From NCBI GenBank assembly GCA_018238625.1, contig JABCSY010000042.1:1-34105 (forward strand): a stretch of DNA of 34,105 bases, given 5' to 3'. Below, piece by piece: positions 1-7,939 of the stretch. Source of the DNA: Promethearchaeota archaeon (GTDB lineage Archaea; Asgardarchaeota; Lokiarchaeia; Sigyniarchaeales; SOKP01). Position 1 is the first letter of the stretch. Each line of letters opens with the position of its first letter. Position numbers and translations under genes: made by a program. Below the pieces are notes generated by a model that ran no database searches, was not told the origin of the DNA, and was given only the letters and a program-made list of their open reading frames with translations.

Positions 1-233
1 TTTTTCTTCTCTTTCTTTGTTATAATTGTTTGAGGCATATAATCAATTAACGAATCGGAAGAAGATCCTGGAGGTGTTGCGGTTGGAAAGATTGGGGATC
101 TACCAGTCAATTCTGGTTTGGGTTCAGGGCTAGGTTCAAACGTCATTGAAGCAGGTTGAGGTTTAGGAGTTTCTTCCCTTTTTATTACGCGAAATGGAGT
201 TTGACTTGGAGAACTTTCTATTGGTTTTGCCAC
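1..233 (-). CDS. Partial Pro/Ser-rich hypothetical protein, runs off left edge
   Basis: On the minus strand an uninterrupted frame enters the window edge. It encodes a stretch very rich in Pro, Ser, Thr, Glu and Lys (for example PKPQPAS, EPSPEPKPE, PTATPPGSSS), then a Lys/Glu-rich end at the edge. This composition is typical of a disordered linker in a surface, membrane or regulatory protein, and no domain is recognisable. The start is uncertain: in-frame candidates are GTG at 233, ATG at 146 and an ATG at 326 that lies inside the UbiA-homologous region of the opposite strand. The frame overlaps the 5' side of the prenyltransferase-like ORF, so one of the two must be truncated or spurious here. 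Coding status is inferred from codon-phase composition only. Confidence 0.35.
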   Translation of the reverse strand, partial: MAKPIESSPSQTPFRVIKREETPKPQPASMTFEPSPEPKPELTGRSPIFPTATPPGSSSDSLIDYMPQTIITKKEKK

Positions 234-309
234 TTTAATATTAGCCGTATTATCCGGAATAATTGTTGTTTCAATTATCTTTTTCGTTCCAAATTTAAAT
301 TTTATTATA

Positions 310-891
310 ATGATAATATTAATCATTATTACAGGACAATTATATAATCATATCTTTAAAAACTACGCTTTTATTGATATCCTCGTATTGGCATTAAATT
401 ATTTATGGAGAGCTTTAGCAGGTTGCCTTTTGATTAATGTATTCATTTCTGCGTGGTTATTTTTAGCAATTTTTGAAGTCGCTCTTTTTTTAGTAATAGC
501 TAAAAGAAAAGGAGATTTATTATTACTTGGTAAAGATAAAGCAATTGAACATAAAAAGAGTTACGACCAATATTCCACTAAATTATTGGAACAATTACAT
601 TTAATGATTGCAAGTTCTTTATTTATAACTTATTCTCTTTATCTTATATTAACATTTTACCCAGTCGAAGCTCCTATAATTCTACAAGAATATATAGTGA
701 TTTTTACGATTCCTATTTCCCTCTATATTATTATGCGGTTTATGTATTTAACTTCCTCTAAACCTGAATTAGCAAGGAGAACTGAGAAAGCCTTTTTCGA
801 TAAAGGCATAATTATCTCGGGGATTTTACTTTATTTGATCCTTTTTTCCTCATGTTATTATGATGTTCTTGTGGGATTATTTGGTGGTTAA
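310..891 (+). CDS. UbiA-family prenyltransferase (DPPR-synthase-like), N-terminus missing
   Basis: This is the C-terminal two thirds of an integral-membrane UbiA prenyltransferase, resembling decaprenyl-phosphate phosphoribosyltransferase-type members. Visible family hallmarks are the FIDILVLALNYLWRALAGC helix, the SAWLFLAIFEVALFLVIAKRK segment followed by the DLLLLG loop, a Y-S-x-x-L-L-x-Q-L segment, and a final RFMYLTSSKPELARRTEKAF loop before the last helix. About six hydrophobic segments remain. The homologous reading frame continues upstream to 205 (LGELSIG onwards) with no start codon, and is then blocked by TGA at 202-204 and again at 157-159. The N-terminal NDxxDxxxDxxHPxKxxRPIASG substrate-binding motif of the family is absent. 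ATG 310 is only the first available start and falls within a helix. Likely a 5'-truncated remnant or a rearrangement/assembly junction; a functional enzyme is unlikely. Confidence 0.6.
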   Translation: MIILIIITGQLYNHIFKNYAFIDILVLALNYLWRALAGCLLINVFISAWLFLAIFEVALFLVIAKRKGDLLLLGKDKAIEHKKSYDQYSTKLLEQLHLMIASSLFITYSLYLILTFYPVEAPIILQEYIVIFTIPISLYIIMRFMYLTSSKPELARRTEKAFFDKGIIISGILLYLILFSSCYYDVLVGLFGG

Positions 892-1333
892 GATAATAGC
901 AAGCTTTAAAAAGTCTAATTACCAATATTTTTTGAATAGTTGTTGTTATTAATCATGTCAGCAATTATTTAATCGGGATATTCCGAATTGAGAACTGATG
1001 TAATCGGATAGGAAGATAATATTGAGGTCTACTTTTTTGAAAGTGAATATCTTTAAATATAAGCTACAAATAACAATCTCTATGATTATTTACAAAGGAG
1101 ACCCAAAAAACGCGAAAAATTAGCACCTTTAACGATTTACCGCTAAAAATATTAATTCTTAATGATTTAAAGGCATTTCCTATGTATCTTTTATTTTTTA
1201 ATTTTTGTAGCAAAGCTAAAAATAACAAATGATAAAAAAAATGAAAAAACTTATAAGTTTCCAAAATCAAGTAGATACTTAACTATAAATCTAAAAAAAT
1301 AAAAATTAAAAAATAAAATAAAGTGATTAAAAT
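892..1333. other. Intergenic region upstream of the peptide transporter
   Basis: This 440-base AT-rich gap shows no credible gene; the short minus-strand frame at 1064-1270 is low-complexity, Phe/Lys/Leu-rich and has no recognisable start context. It holds the promoter-like palindrome at 1247-1260, and a weak inverted repeat with CCTTTAA at 1126-1132 and TTAAAGG at 1167-1173. The 3' end of the UbiA-like gene lies on its left and the transporter leader on its right. Confidence 0.5.
1247..1260 (+). promoter_or_regulatory. Palindromic TATA-like element for the peptide transporter operon
   Basis: AAACTTATAAGTTT is a perfect 14-base palindrome whose centre reads as an archaeal TATA box. It lies about 75 bases before the start of the binding-protein gene, which would place a transcription start near 1280 and leave a leader of about 50 bases. 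The symmetry could also bind a dimeric regulator. The call rests on motif and position only. Confidence 0.4.
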
Positions 1334-3037
1334 ATGGAAAAAAAAAATATCGCAATTACTGTCTTAATCGTTGCATTGGTAGCCTCTGGAGTAGGCAATA
1401 TTGTACTCGTTATTATTGGTTCGGCAGAACTTCCACCTAGTAGGAGTGATGCCTATATAAGATCCACTAGTTCTGGCCCACACACATTAGAAATCACAGA
1501 TTCTTGGGATAGTGCATCCAATGATGTACTTGAACAAGTGGTTGAAACACTATTCGCTTGGGATTTAACTGATACAGATTTACCTAGGATTAATTTGCTT
1601 GCTGAATCTTACTTTTGGGAAAACTTAACTACTCTTCACATAAAATTGAGGGAAGGTGTTCTTTTCCATGATGACACTTCTTTTAATGCTGTTGCAGCTA
1701 AATGGAATTTGGATAGATTACAATACATGATAAATGCTACTGGATTGAATACTAATGAAGTTGCTCATACTCAATGCTTATGGATGTTCCCTAATGGAAT
1801 AACCCCTATCATGAACAACACAGCCACCGTAGGAGATTATAATATCACTATTACTCTCAATGGTGCTTATGCTCCTTTCATGAGCGCTTTAACTTACATT
1901 AATGCTGGTATGATCTCTCCAACAGCTCACGCTACGGATGAAACAACTTTTATCCCTCTCACTACTGGAGATGTAATTGGAACTGGACCTTTTACCTATG
2001 ATAGTTTCACCCCTAATGTAGAAGTGAGGCTGAGTCGCTGGAATGATTACTGGATGCGAGATCTCACAGGTGCCTCTGTGATAGCTCACTTCCATACGGT
2101 AGTCTACGCTATCTATAGTGACGCGGTCACGGCCCACAACGCTTTTATAGGCTATACAATTGATGCAAACGCTATGGCTTCAGATCAAAATCTAGAGTTC
2201 TATGATACTGATCCTAAACTTCATGTTGAAAGATTACCTACCGCAAGTTTAGTTTACCAATATTTGGGATTCAACAACAAGAAATATAATGTAACTTGGA
2301 GAGAAGCCATGTCCTATGCTATTAACTACACTTATGTAATTGATGAAATGAGACTAGGGAACGCTTATAGAGCAGTTAGCCCTATTTCGCCTGGTTTTGG
2401 TGCTGCATATAACGCGTCCGTTCTCGCCCTCGCTCCTGTCTATGATATCGATCATGCACGCTCTGTTATGCAATCAATGGGATTTGGTGTTGGTTTTTCA
2501 GATGCAGATTGGATAGCCCAAGCAGAAGGTACATCTCCGTTCCTTTCAGTTCCAAACACCTATAATACAGGAAATAGCTTTAGAGAAAACATGTTTGTTG
2601 CGTTAAGTTCTTGGTTTAAACTAATCGGTATTTATGTAGAGGATGATGGTGTAACCTGGGATGAGTTCCTTAACTACTTATTTGATGATTTCGACCACTT
2701 AGGTGTTTTCGCTATTGGGTGGGCTCCGGATTATCTCGATCCATTCAATATGATAGATCCATTATTTAACCCAGTATCAGGTTCAAACTCAGGTCAAGTC
2801 AACGACACGTATTTAATGGATCAATTGGAATTAGCATTAGCCGAAACGGATGATGAAACAAGAAACGACATCTATAAAAATATTCAATCGTATATGGCTA
2901 CAGAAGGATTCTTCCACATGCCTCTCTATCATTCGAAAGTAACAAGCTGTCACGGTGCAAACATCTATGGTGTACCTTACAATGCAATGGGCACTTTGCG
3001 AATCTTTCCAATGTACCGTGGTCTTTATCCAGCATAA
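1334..3037 (+). CDS. ABC transporter substrate-binding protein, family 5 (peptide)
   Basis: Extracellular family 5 (DppA/OppA-type) solute-binding protein that captures peptides and hands them to the membrane permeases encoded downstream. The N-terminus has a short charged start (MEKKN) and a hydrophobic segment at about residues 7-30 that is either a signal peptide or an uncleaved membrane anchor. No lipobox cysteine is visible. Typical SBP_bac_5 features follow: an early LxIxLREGVxFHDDTSFNA motif, WNLDR, GTGPF, a mid-protein LGFNN...REAMSYAINY segment, and a C-terminal AIGWAPDYLDPFN motif. Length 567 aa is normal for the family. A GTGATT ribosome-binding-like sequence precedes ATG 1334. It leads the transporter cluster; a T-tract after its stop may partly end transcription. 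Substrate is inferred from the family and the DppBCDF-type partners. Confidence 0.92.
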   Translation: MEKKNIAITVLIVALVASGVGNIVLVIIGSAELPPSRSDAYIRSTSSGPHTLEITDSWDSASNDVLEQVVETLFAWDLTDTDLPRINLLAESYFWENLTTLHIKLREGVLFHDDTSFNAVAAKWNLDRLQYMINATGLNTNEVAHTQCLWMFPNGITPIMNNTATVGDYNITITLNGAYAPFMSALTYINAGMISPTAHATDETTFIPLTTGDVIGTGPFTYDSFTPNVEVRLSRWNDYWMRDLTGASVIAHFHTVVYAIYSDAVTAHNAFIGYTIDANAMASDQNLEFYDTDPKLHVERLPTASLVYQYLGFNNKKYNVTWREAMSYAINYTYVIDEMRLGNAYRAVSPISPGFGAAYNASVLALAPVYDIDHARSVMQSMGFGVGFSDADWIAQAEGTSPFLSVPNTYNTGNSFRENMFVALSSWFKLIGIYVEDDGVTWDEFLNYLFDDFDHLGVFAIGWAPDYLDPFNMIDPLFNPVSGSNSGQVNDTYLMDQLELALAETDDETRNDIYKNIQSYMATEGFFHMPLYHSKVTSCHGANIYGVPYNAMGTLRIFPMYRGLYPA

Positions 3038-3063
3038 AGTAAAAATAATAAATAAATTCTATC

Positions 3064-3073
3064 TTTTTTTTTT
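3064..3073 (+). terminator. T-tract after binding-protein gene
   Basis: A run of ten T residues lies 27 bases after the stop of the binding-protein gene. Such tracts terminate archaeal RNA polymerase. Here it could reduce read-through into the rest of the transporter genes, giving more binding protein than permease. No strong hairpin precedes it. Confidence 0.35.
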
Positions 3074-3104
3074 AATATTATCTTATCTTAAGATCCATTT
3101 GGTG

Positions 3105-4004
3105 ATGCTCTTCTTCAAATCAAATAGTAAATATCTAAATAAACTGAGAACCCATAAAAGAGATCTAGCTCCTATGGGATTTTATTTTGATATTATTTCT
3201 ACTGATATATTTCAAATACCAATCCTTCCAATTCCTATGAGAATTGATAAATTATCTAATGGCGAACCTACATTACTTATCACTCCAAATCGGGAAAAAT
3301 TAGAGAAGGTGTTTAAAAGATTTAATTTAACCATCAACTTCCATCTCTTTTACACTATAGGAATTAAAAACTTACTTAATTATGCCAACTTAAAACAAAA
3401 AGAACTAACCTTAAGAGGTTTAGATAGTGATAAAATAAGAAAATGGTGGGAAGCATCAAACAACATTTCTGCATTCAACCCTGATTTGGATGAATCCTTC
3501 ACTTTTATCACCTCCCAATTTCTTAAAACCTATTCTTATATTGACAAGAATAACCTCGATCCAACACAAAATAAAGATGAATACAAGAATAAATTAATCG
3601 AATACTGTGATTCTATCATTAAGTATTTCCGAAATAAGATTGAAAAGAACATCTTTTTCATTAAAAATGAAGAGAAAATTGAAATGGAAAAGTTATATTT
3701 AGAACGAAAACAAAAATATTACCCTTTAGCAATAAAAATCCCCGTATATGATTTAGCTACTAATAGTACTTCTGAAATGGGTTTTGTACCATATTTAATT
3801 TACGATGATCTATTAGATAGTTTTTGTTATAACAAAAAGCTTTTAAAAACTGACATGGATGATACGATAAATTTAAAAGTTTACGAAGATAATGAAATAA
3901 TTATTAGAACATTTAATATTGATGACATTAGAACAAAGTCATCTAAAATAGAGCTTAAAAATATTAATATAAAAGAAATATTAAATGGATTGAAAATTTA
4001 TTGA
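3105..4004 (+). CDS. Hypothetical soluble protein inside the peptide transporter cluster
   Basis: A protein of 299 aa that I do not recognise. It is charged, Lys/Asn/Ile/Asp-rich and mostly hydrophilic, with no signal peptide and no convincing membrane segment. Visible stretches include IPILPIPMRIDKLSNGEPTL near the N-terminus, a helical Lys/Glu-rich centre, and a C-terminal half starting IKIPVYDL. The frame is open back to 2955, but that part overlaps the binding-protein gene and reads as shadow sequence. ATG 3105 has GGTG immediately upstream, with almost no spacing, so ATG 3174 (MGFYFDI) is an alternative start. The next gene begins 10 bases after its stop, so the two are probably co-transcribed. 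A role connected with peptide uptake is suggested only by position. Confidence 0.65.
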   Translation: MLFFKSNSKYLNKLRTHKRDLAPMGFYFDIISTDIFQIPILPIPMRIDKLSNGEPTLLITPNREKLEKVFKRFNLTINFHLFYTIGIKNLLNYANLKQKELTLRGLDSDKIRKWWEASNNISAFNPDLDESFTFITSQFLKTYSYIDKNNLDPTQNKDEYKNKLIEYCDSIIKYFRNKIEKNIFFIKNEEKIEMEKLYLERKQKYYPLAIKIPVYDLATNSTSEMGFVPYLIYDDLLDSFCYNKKLLKTDMDDTINLKVYEDNEIIIRTFNIDDIRTKSSKIELKNINIKEILNGLKIY

Positions 4005-4014
4005 GTAGGATATT

Positions 4015-4503
4015 ATGAAGTTCACAAAAATTGAATTTGCACGGCAAACCAACTTCTTATTGGCGCTATTGTTTATCCACTTCGCATTTTTTGGTTATTT
4101 GTCAAATGTTTATCAAAAAAGTATCGGAGAGGGTGTTTTATTTTTATATCAAGTAATGTTTCATCCCCAATCATATTTTGCATTGATTATCCTCGTTGCG
4201 ATAGTGTTTCTAATGGCGTTTAGGGAAAACTTTTTTGAATATGGAATTCGAAATAGTATATGGTTAGTTCCCTTTATTGTGGTTCAATCATGGATTTGGT
4301 ATTTTTTTGTATCTTATGATGTTAACTTAATGTGGTATGAAAATTTCGATATTACCGTAATAGGGGGATACTTCTTAAGATTAGAAAGCTATATTACGAT
4401 ATTAACTTTATTAGGGATAAATGTTTCGGCAGCTATCTTAGCTGCAATTACTAGGGAAAAATATAATTCAATTAAAATGCGAATTAAAAAGATTGAGGTT
4501 TAA
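4015..4503 (+). CDS. Hypothetical four-helix membrane protein in the transporter cluster
   Basis: A 162-aa integral membrane protein with about four hydrophobic segments (roughly residues 12-32, 50-70, 78-98 and 120-146) and a short basic C-terminal tail (KMRIKKIEV). I see no EAA loop, no transporter signature and no family match. It begins 10 bases after the preceding unknown gene and ends 9 bases before the DppB-type permease, so translation is probably coupled within one operon. It could be an accessory membrane subunit of the peptide importer or simply a hitch-hiking gene; the sequence does not decide. Confidence 0.7.
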   Translation: MKFTKIEFARQTNFLLALLFIHFAFFGYLSNVYQKSIGEGVLFLYQVMFHPQSYFALIILVAIVFLMAFRENFFEYGIRNSIWLVPFIVVQSWIWYFFVSYDVNLMWYENFDITVIGGYFLRLESYITILTLLGINVSAAILAAITREKYNSIKMRIKKIEV

Positions 4504-4512
4504 ATTTAAATA

Positions 4513-5547
4513 ATGAGTCTATTAAAATATATTATAAGAAGATTATTAGTAGCCATTCCTGTTATATTTGGTGTAATGACGCTTGTTTTTGTATTATCAA
4601 GGTTTATGCCAGGTGATCCAGTATTAGCATATCTTCCAGAGGGTAAAATTAATTGGGATCTATATGAGCAATTGTACCAGCAATTAGGCCTAGGTGATCC
4701 CTTATATATTCAATATTTCCGATACTTGGGAGATATAATGGTAGGTAACTGGGGTCAATCATATTCAATCGTAAGAGGTATGCCTGTATGGGATTTAATT
4801 ATGTTAAAATTACCCCGAACTGCGGATATTGCTATTTTTTCAATAATTATCGCAGCAGCGGTTGGAATTAAGACGGGTGTTATTTCGGCAACTCATAGAA
4901 ATAAAGCAAAGGATACAATTTTAAGAGGAATTACGCTACTTGGCGTGGCCTTACCTGTGTTTTTTCTTGGCATGCTGCTCCAGTACACATTAGGTTATAT
5001 GATTAGAATAGATGATGTGGCACTTTTTCCCACAACCGGGTTTAAAACTATAACCTATGAAGATCCCGAATTGGTAACTGGATTTAGAATCATTGATGCT
5101 TTTCTCTCAGGAGAGTATTATATGATTTGGGATTATTTGTATCATTTAATTTTACCGGTGTTTTGTTTAGCTTTCATATCCTTGGCATCAATAGTGAGGC
5201 AAACCCGCTCGAGTATGCTTGAAATTCTTGAACAAGATTACATAAGAACCGCTCGAGCGAAAGGCTGTAAAGAAAGGGACGTTATTAATACACACGCTAA
5301 AAAAAATGCGATGATTCCGGTCGTTACTATTCTCGGTTTAGGTTTTGGGTCATTGCTAACAGGTGCAGTCCTTACCGAAACTACATTTGGATTAGCTGGA
5401 ATGGGAGAGTTATTGATTTTATCTATTCGAAATTCTGATTATTGGGTATTAAACGGGTTAGTCTTTTTCTTTGCATTAGTTTTTATTTCTGTAAATTTAA
5501 TTACAGATGTAATATATGGTGTTTTAGATCCACGAATAAGATATTGA
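4513..5547 (+). CDS. dppB: Peptide ABC transporter permease, DppB-type
   Basis: First membrane-spanning permease of a dipeptide/oligopeptide importer. The family-typical N-terminus MSLLKYIIRRLLVAIPVIFGV leads into helix 1, followed by the FMPGDPVLAYLP periplasmic motif and the conserved LGLGDPLYIQYFRYL segment. The binding-protein-dependent transport (EAA) loop is seen at about residues 237-270 (EQDYIRTARAKGC...NAMIPVVTILG); this loop docks onto the ATPases. About six transmembrane helices, and 344 aa is the usual length. The C-terminal DVIYGVLDPRIRY motif is also typical. It is followed after 24 bases by the DppC-type permease, which has a GAGGT ribosome binding site. Confidence 0.95.
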   Translation: MSLLKYIIRRLLVAIPVIFGVMTLVFVLSRFMPGDPVLAYLPEGKINWDLYEQLYQQLGLGDPLYIQYFRYLGDIMVGNWGQSYSIVRGMPVWDLIMLKLPRTADIAIFSIIIAAAVGIKTGVISATHRNKAKDTILRGITLLGVALPVFFLGMLLQYTLGYMIRIDDVALFPTTGFKTITYEDPELVTGFRIIDAFLSGEYYMIWDYLYHLILPVFCLAFISLASIVRQTRSSMLEILEQDYIRTARAKGCKERDVINTHAKKNAMIPVVTILGLGFGSLLTGAVLTETTFGLAGMGELLILSIRNSDYWVLNGLVFFFALVFISVNLITDVIYGVLDPRIRY

Positions 5548-5571
5548 TTTATAAAAATGAGGTAAAATATT

Positions 5572-6603
5572 ATGCAAAAAGAAATAGTTGATAAGACCAT
5601 TTTTGAAGAGGAAAGTCAATTTAATAGTGTAAAGGAAATTTCTAAAAGGATTTTAAAGTGGACTATTAAAAATTTAAAATTCCTTTTTGTTCCAGCATCT
5701 CGAATAGACGAGTTAACTATTAGAGAATTCGAATATGAAAAGGCCCGAAGTAAGAGAAAATTCATTAGACGATTTAAATCCGTTTTAACTATACTTGGCA
5801 TCGTGTTAGTGCTCTTTATAGCTACATTGGCGGTGTTCCCTCATTGGCTTGCACCTTATACCTTTCAGGAGGCACTTGGTATACTTCCAGGTTCTTGGGG
5901 CCCCCCAACTCCACTAAATCTCTTAGGACAAACTAAATTTGGACGTGATGTCCTCACAAGATTAATCTTTGGAGCAAGAACCTCGTTAACAGTCGCACTT
6001 CCAGCTATAACTTTTAGCGTAACATTTGGAGTTATGATAGGTGTTATCGCCGCATACTACGGAGGATGGGTTGACGCGGTAATCATGAGAATAATAGATG
6101 TTTTTCTAGCTTTTCCCTCTTTAGTACTTGCACTGGTGTTTATAGCCGTTTTAGGTAAAATTTTTGACACTGGACCACTAATTGATTACATTATGCTTGC
6201 TTGGGGGATTCTTGGGGTTCCCTACTATTCGCGTTTGATAAGGGGTAATGTACTTCAAGCTAAAGAGTTACCATATATTAAAGCCGCTAAAGTAGCGGGA
6301 GCTGGAAATGGGAGAATAATGTTTAAGCATATTTTACCTAATGTTATACAACCAATAATTATTTCAGTCACATTTGACATTGGGGGAATAATATTGAGCT
6401 TAGCCGGACTTTCATTCTTAGGTTTTAGTGATTATAGAATGATTGACTGGGGAAACGAGATTAGTATAGGTCGAGCGTATCTCTATATTGCCCCTTGGGC
6501 TTCATTGTGGCCTGGTATCTTCATTTTAATAGCTGTTTTAGGTTTTATGTTGCTAGGCGATGGATTACGTGATGCATTAGATCCTCGATTAAAAAATTTA
6601 TAG
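5572..6603 (+). CDS. dppC: Peptide ABC transporter permease, DppC-type
   Basis: Second permease of the importer. It has a longer than usual cytoplasmic N-terminal leader (about 75 residues, basic and acidic) before the first helix (SVLTILGIVLVLF). Family motifs include the LAPYTFQEAL segment, GQTKFGRDVLTRLIFGARTSL (the conserved LGTDxxGRDxxSRxxxGxRxSL region) and the EAA loop at about residues 230-262 (AKELPYIKAAKVAGAG...HILPNVIQP). It ends in the typical GDGLRDALDPRLKNL. A clear GAGGT ribosome binding site precedes ATG 5572. It forms a heterodimeric channel with the upstream DppB-type protein; the paired ATPases follow. Confidence 0.95.
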   Translation: MQKEIVDKTIFEEESQFNSVKEISKRILKWTIKNLKFLFVPASRIDELTIREFEYEKARSKRKFIRRFKSVLTILGIVLVLFIATLAVFPHWLAPYTFQEALGILPGSWGPPTPLNLLGQTKFGRDVLTRLIFGARTSLTVALPAITFSVTFGVMIGVIAAYYGGWVDAVIMRIIDVFLAFPSLVLALVFIAVLGKIFDTGPLIDYIMLAWGILGVPYYSRLIRGNVLQAKELPYIKAAKVAGAGNGRIMFKHILPNVIQPIIISVTFDIGGIILSLAGLSFLGFSDYRMIDWGNEISIGRAYLYIAPWASLWPGIFILIAVLGFMLLGDGLRDALDPRLKNL

Positions 6604-6661
6604 AAGATCATTAATAATACTTTTTAAACATAAATGATATCAAACTGGAGAATAAAAAAAA

Positions 6662-7906
6662 ATGACAGAAAGCGAAAAAATATCACCAACAAATAACGAT
6701 TCACATGATAAATTACTACAAATCAAAAATTTAAAAACATATTTTTATACTGAAGAAGGAGTAGTAAAAGCGGTTGATGGCGTTTCATTCGATATTTTTG
6801 AAAATGAAGTGCTTGGGTTAGTAGGGGAAACTGGTTGTGGAAAATCGGTTACTGCTTTGTCTATATTAAACTTAGTTAGAGCCCCTGGAAAAATAATTGA
6901 AGGTAAGATTTTATTTAAAGATCAAAATTTAATTGAATTAAAAAAAAAGGAAATAAGAGATTATCGTGGAAATAAGATTACTATGATTTTTCAGGATCCT
7001 CTCAATTCTCTCAATCCTGTTATATCGGTTGGGAGACAAGTAGGAGAAACTTTTTTATTACATCAAAAAGAAATACTTAAGGCAGAGTTAGATCGTAGAA
7101 AACTTGAAAGGAAAAAAAAAACTGATGAACGAAAATCACTAAAAAACGATTTGAAAATAAATAAAGAAAGATTAAGTGAAGAAGAAATAGAAGAATTACA
7201 AGCACGGATAGAACAGCTCTCTCAAGAAACTAAACGCTATCCCCAAATGAAAGATGTATTGGATGATTACTCTGCAGATATTATTAAAGAAGTAGGCATT
7301 GCCGACTCAAAAGAGATACTCCAGCGTTATCCTCATGAATTAAGTGGTGGAATGAGACAGAGAATCATGATTGCAATGGCGCTCTCATGTAATCCCGCCT
7401 TATTGATTGCAGATGAACCAACAACCGCTTTAGATGTGACTATTCAAGCACAAATTCTAGAACTTATGAAACTGTTAAAGAAAAAGTTTAAAACTTCAAT
7501 TCTGTTAATAACACATGATCTTGGCGTTATTGCAGAATTATGCGATAGAATAGCGGTAATGTATAGTGGAAACATTGTAGAATACGCAACTGCAGAGGAA
7601 TTATTTAAGAAACCAAGACATCCTTACACACAAGGACTTTTAGGAGCAATTCCAAAAATAGAGAAGAAGGATCAAAAGCTTCAAACTATAAGGGGGATGG
7701 TCCCCAATCTAATATATCCTCCATCAGCTTGTAGGTTTCATCCACGATGTGACTATAGAATGGAAGTATGCGATAAAATCAAGCCTAAACTAATTGAGAT
7801 TAGTGATAAATATTTTATTGCATGCCATTTATTTGACCCAGAATATAAAGACTCTCCTAAATATGAATTAAAAGAAAAAGAAGATTTAGTATCATATCAA
7901 ATTTAA
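6662..7906 (+). CDS. dppD: Peptide ABC transporter ATP-binding protein, DppD-type, with coiled-coil insert
   Basis: First of two ATPase subunits powering peptide import. Walker A GETGCGKS lies at about residues 55-62, Q-loop FQDPLNSLNPV near 112, signature LSGGMRQR near 227, Walker B LLIADEPT near 248, and the H-loop THD near 285. The C-terminal oligopeptide-transporter domain has HPYTQGLL and the Cys motif CRFHPRC. At 414 aa it is longer than the usual 320-340 aa. The excess is a highly charged, heptad-like insert at about residues 133-197 (rich in Lys, Glu, Arg) between the Q-loop and the signature, in the helical subdomain. All catalytic motifs are intact, so it should hydrolyse ATP. Paired with the DppF-type subunit 33 bases downstream. 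Confidence 0.95.
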   Translation: MTESEKISPTNNDSHDKLLQIKNLKTYFYTEEGVVKAVDGVSFDIFENEVLGLVGETGCGKSVTALSILNLVRAPGKIIEGKILFKDQNLIELKKKEIRDYRGNKITMIFQDPLNSLNPVISVGRQVGETFLLHQKEILKAELDRRKLERKKKTDERKSLKNDLKINKERLSEEEIEELQARIEQLSQETKRYPQMKDVLDDYSADIIKEVGIADSKEILQRYPHELSGGMRQRIMIAMALSCNPALLIADEPTTALDVTIQAQILELMKLLKKKFKTSILLITHDLGVIAELCDRIAVMYSGNIVEYATAEELFKKPRHPYTQGLLGAIPKIEKKDQKLQTIRGMVPNLIYPPSACRFHPRCDYRMEVCDKIKPKLIEISDKYFIACHLFDPEYKDSPKYELKEKEDLVSYQI

Positions 7907-7939
7907 ATTTTAAATGAATAAAGAAAGGATAATCAGAAA

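Noticed and set aside
157..204. In-frame TGA codons before the UbiA region read as recoding (Sec or Trp)
   Set aside because: TGA is used as a normal stop elsewhere in the window (for example at 15778 and 5545), and the sequence upstream of the TGAs does not resemble UbiA.
156..347. 63-aa plus-strand ORF rich in Phe, Tyr and Asn
   Set aside because: It overlaps the UbiA-homologous frame and the minus-strand Pro-rich frame, and its composition is that of a shadow frame.
1126..1173. Inverted repeat CCTTTAA/TTAAAGG
   Set aside because: Only 7 bases per arm with a 34-base spacer in AT-rich DNA; expected by chance.
1064..1270. 68-aa minus-strand ORF in the first large gap
   Set aside because: Phe/Leu/Lys-rich low complexity, no ribosome binding site, and it covers the transporter promoter.
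2955..3104. N-terminal extension of the gene at 3105
   Set aside because: It overlaps the end of the binding-protein gene and the T-tract; the translation looks like out-of-frame sequence.
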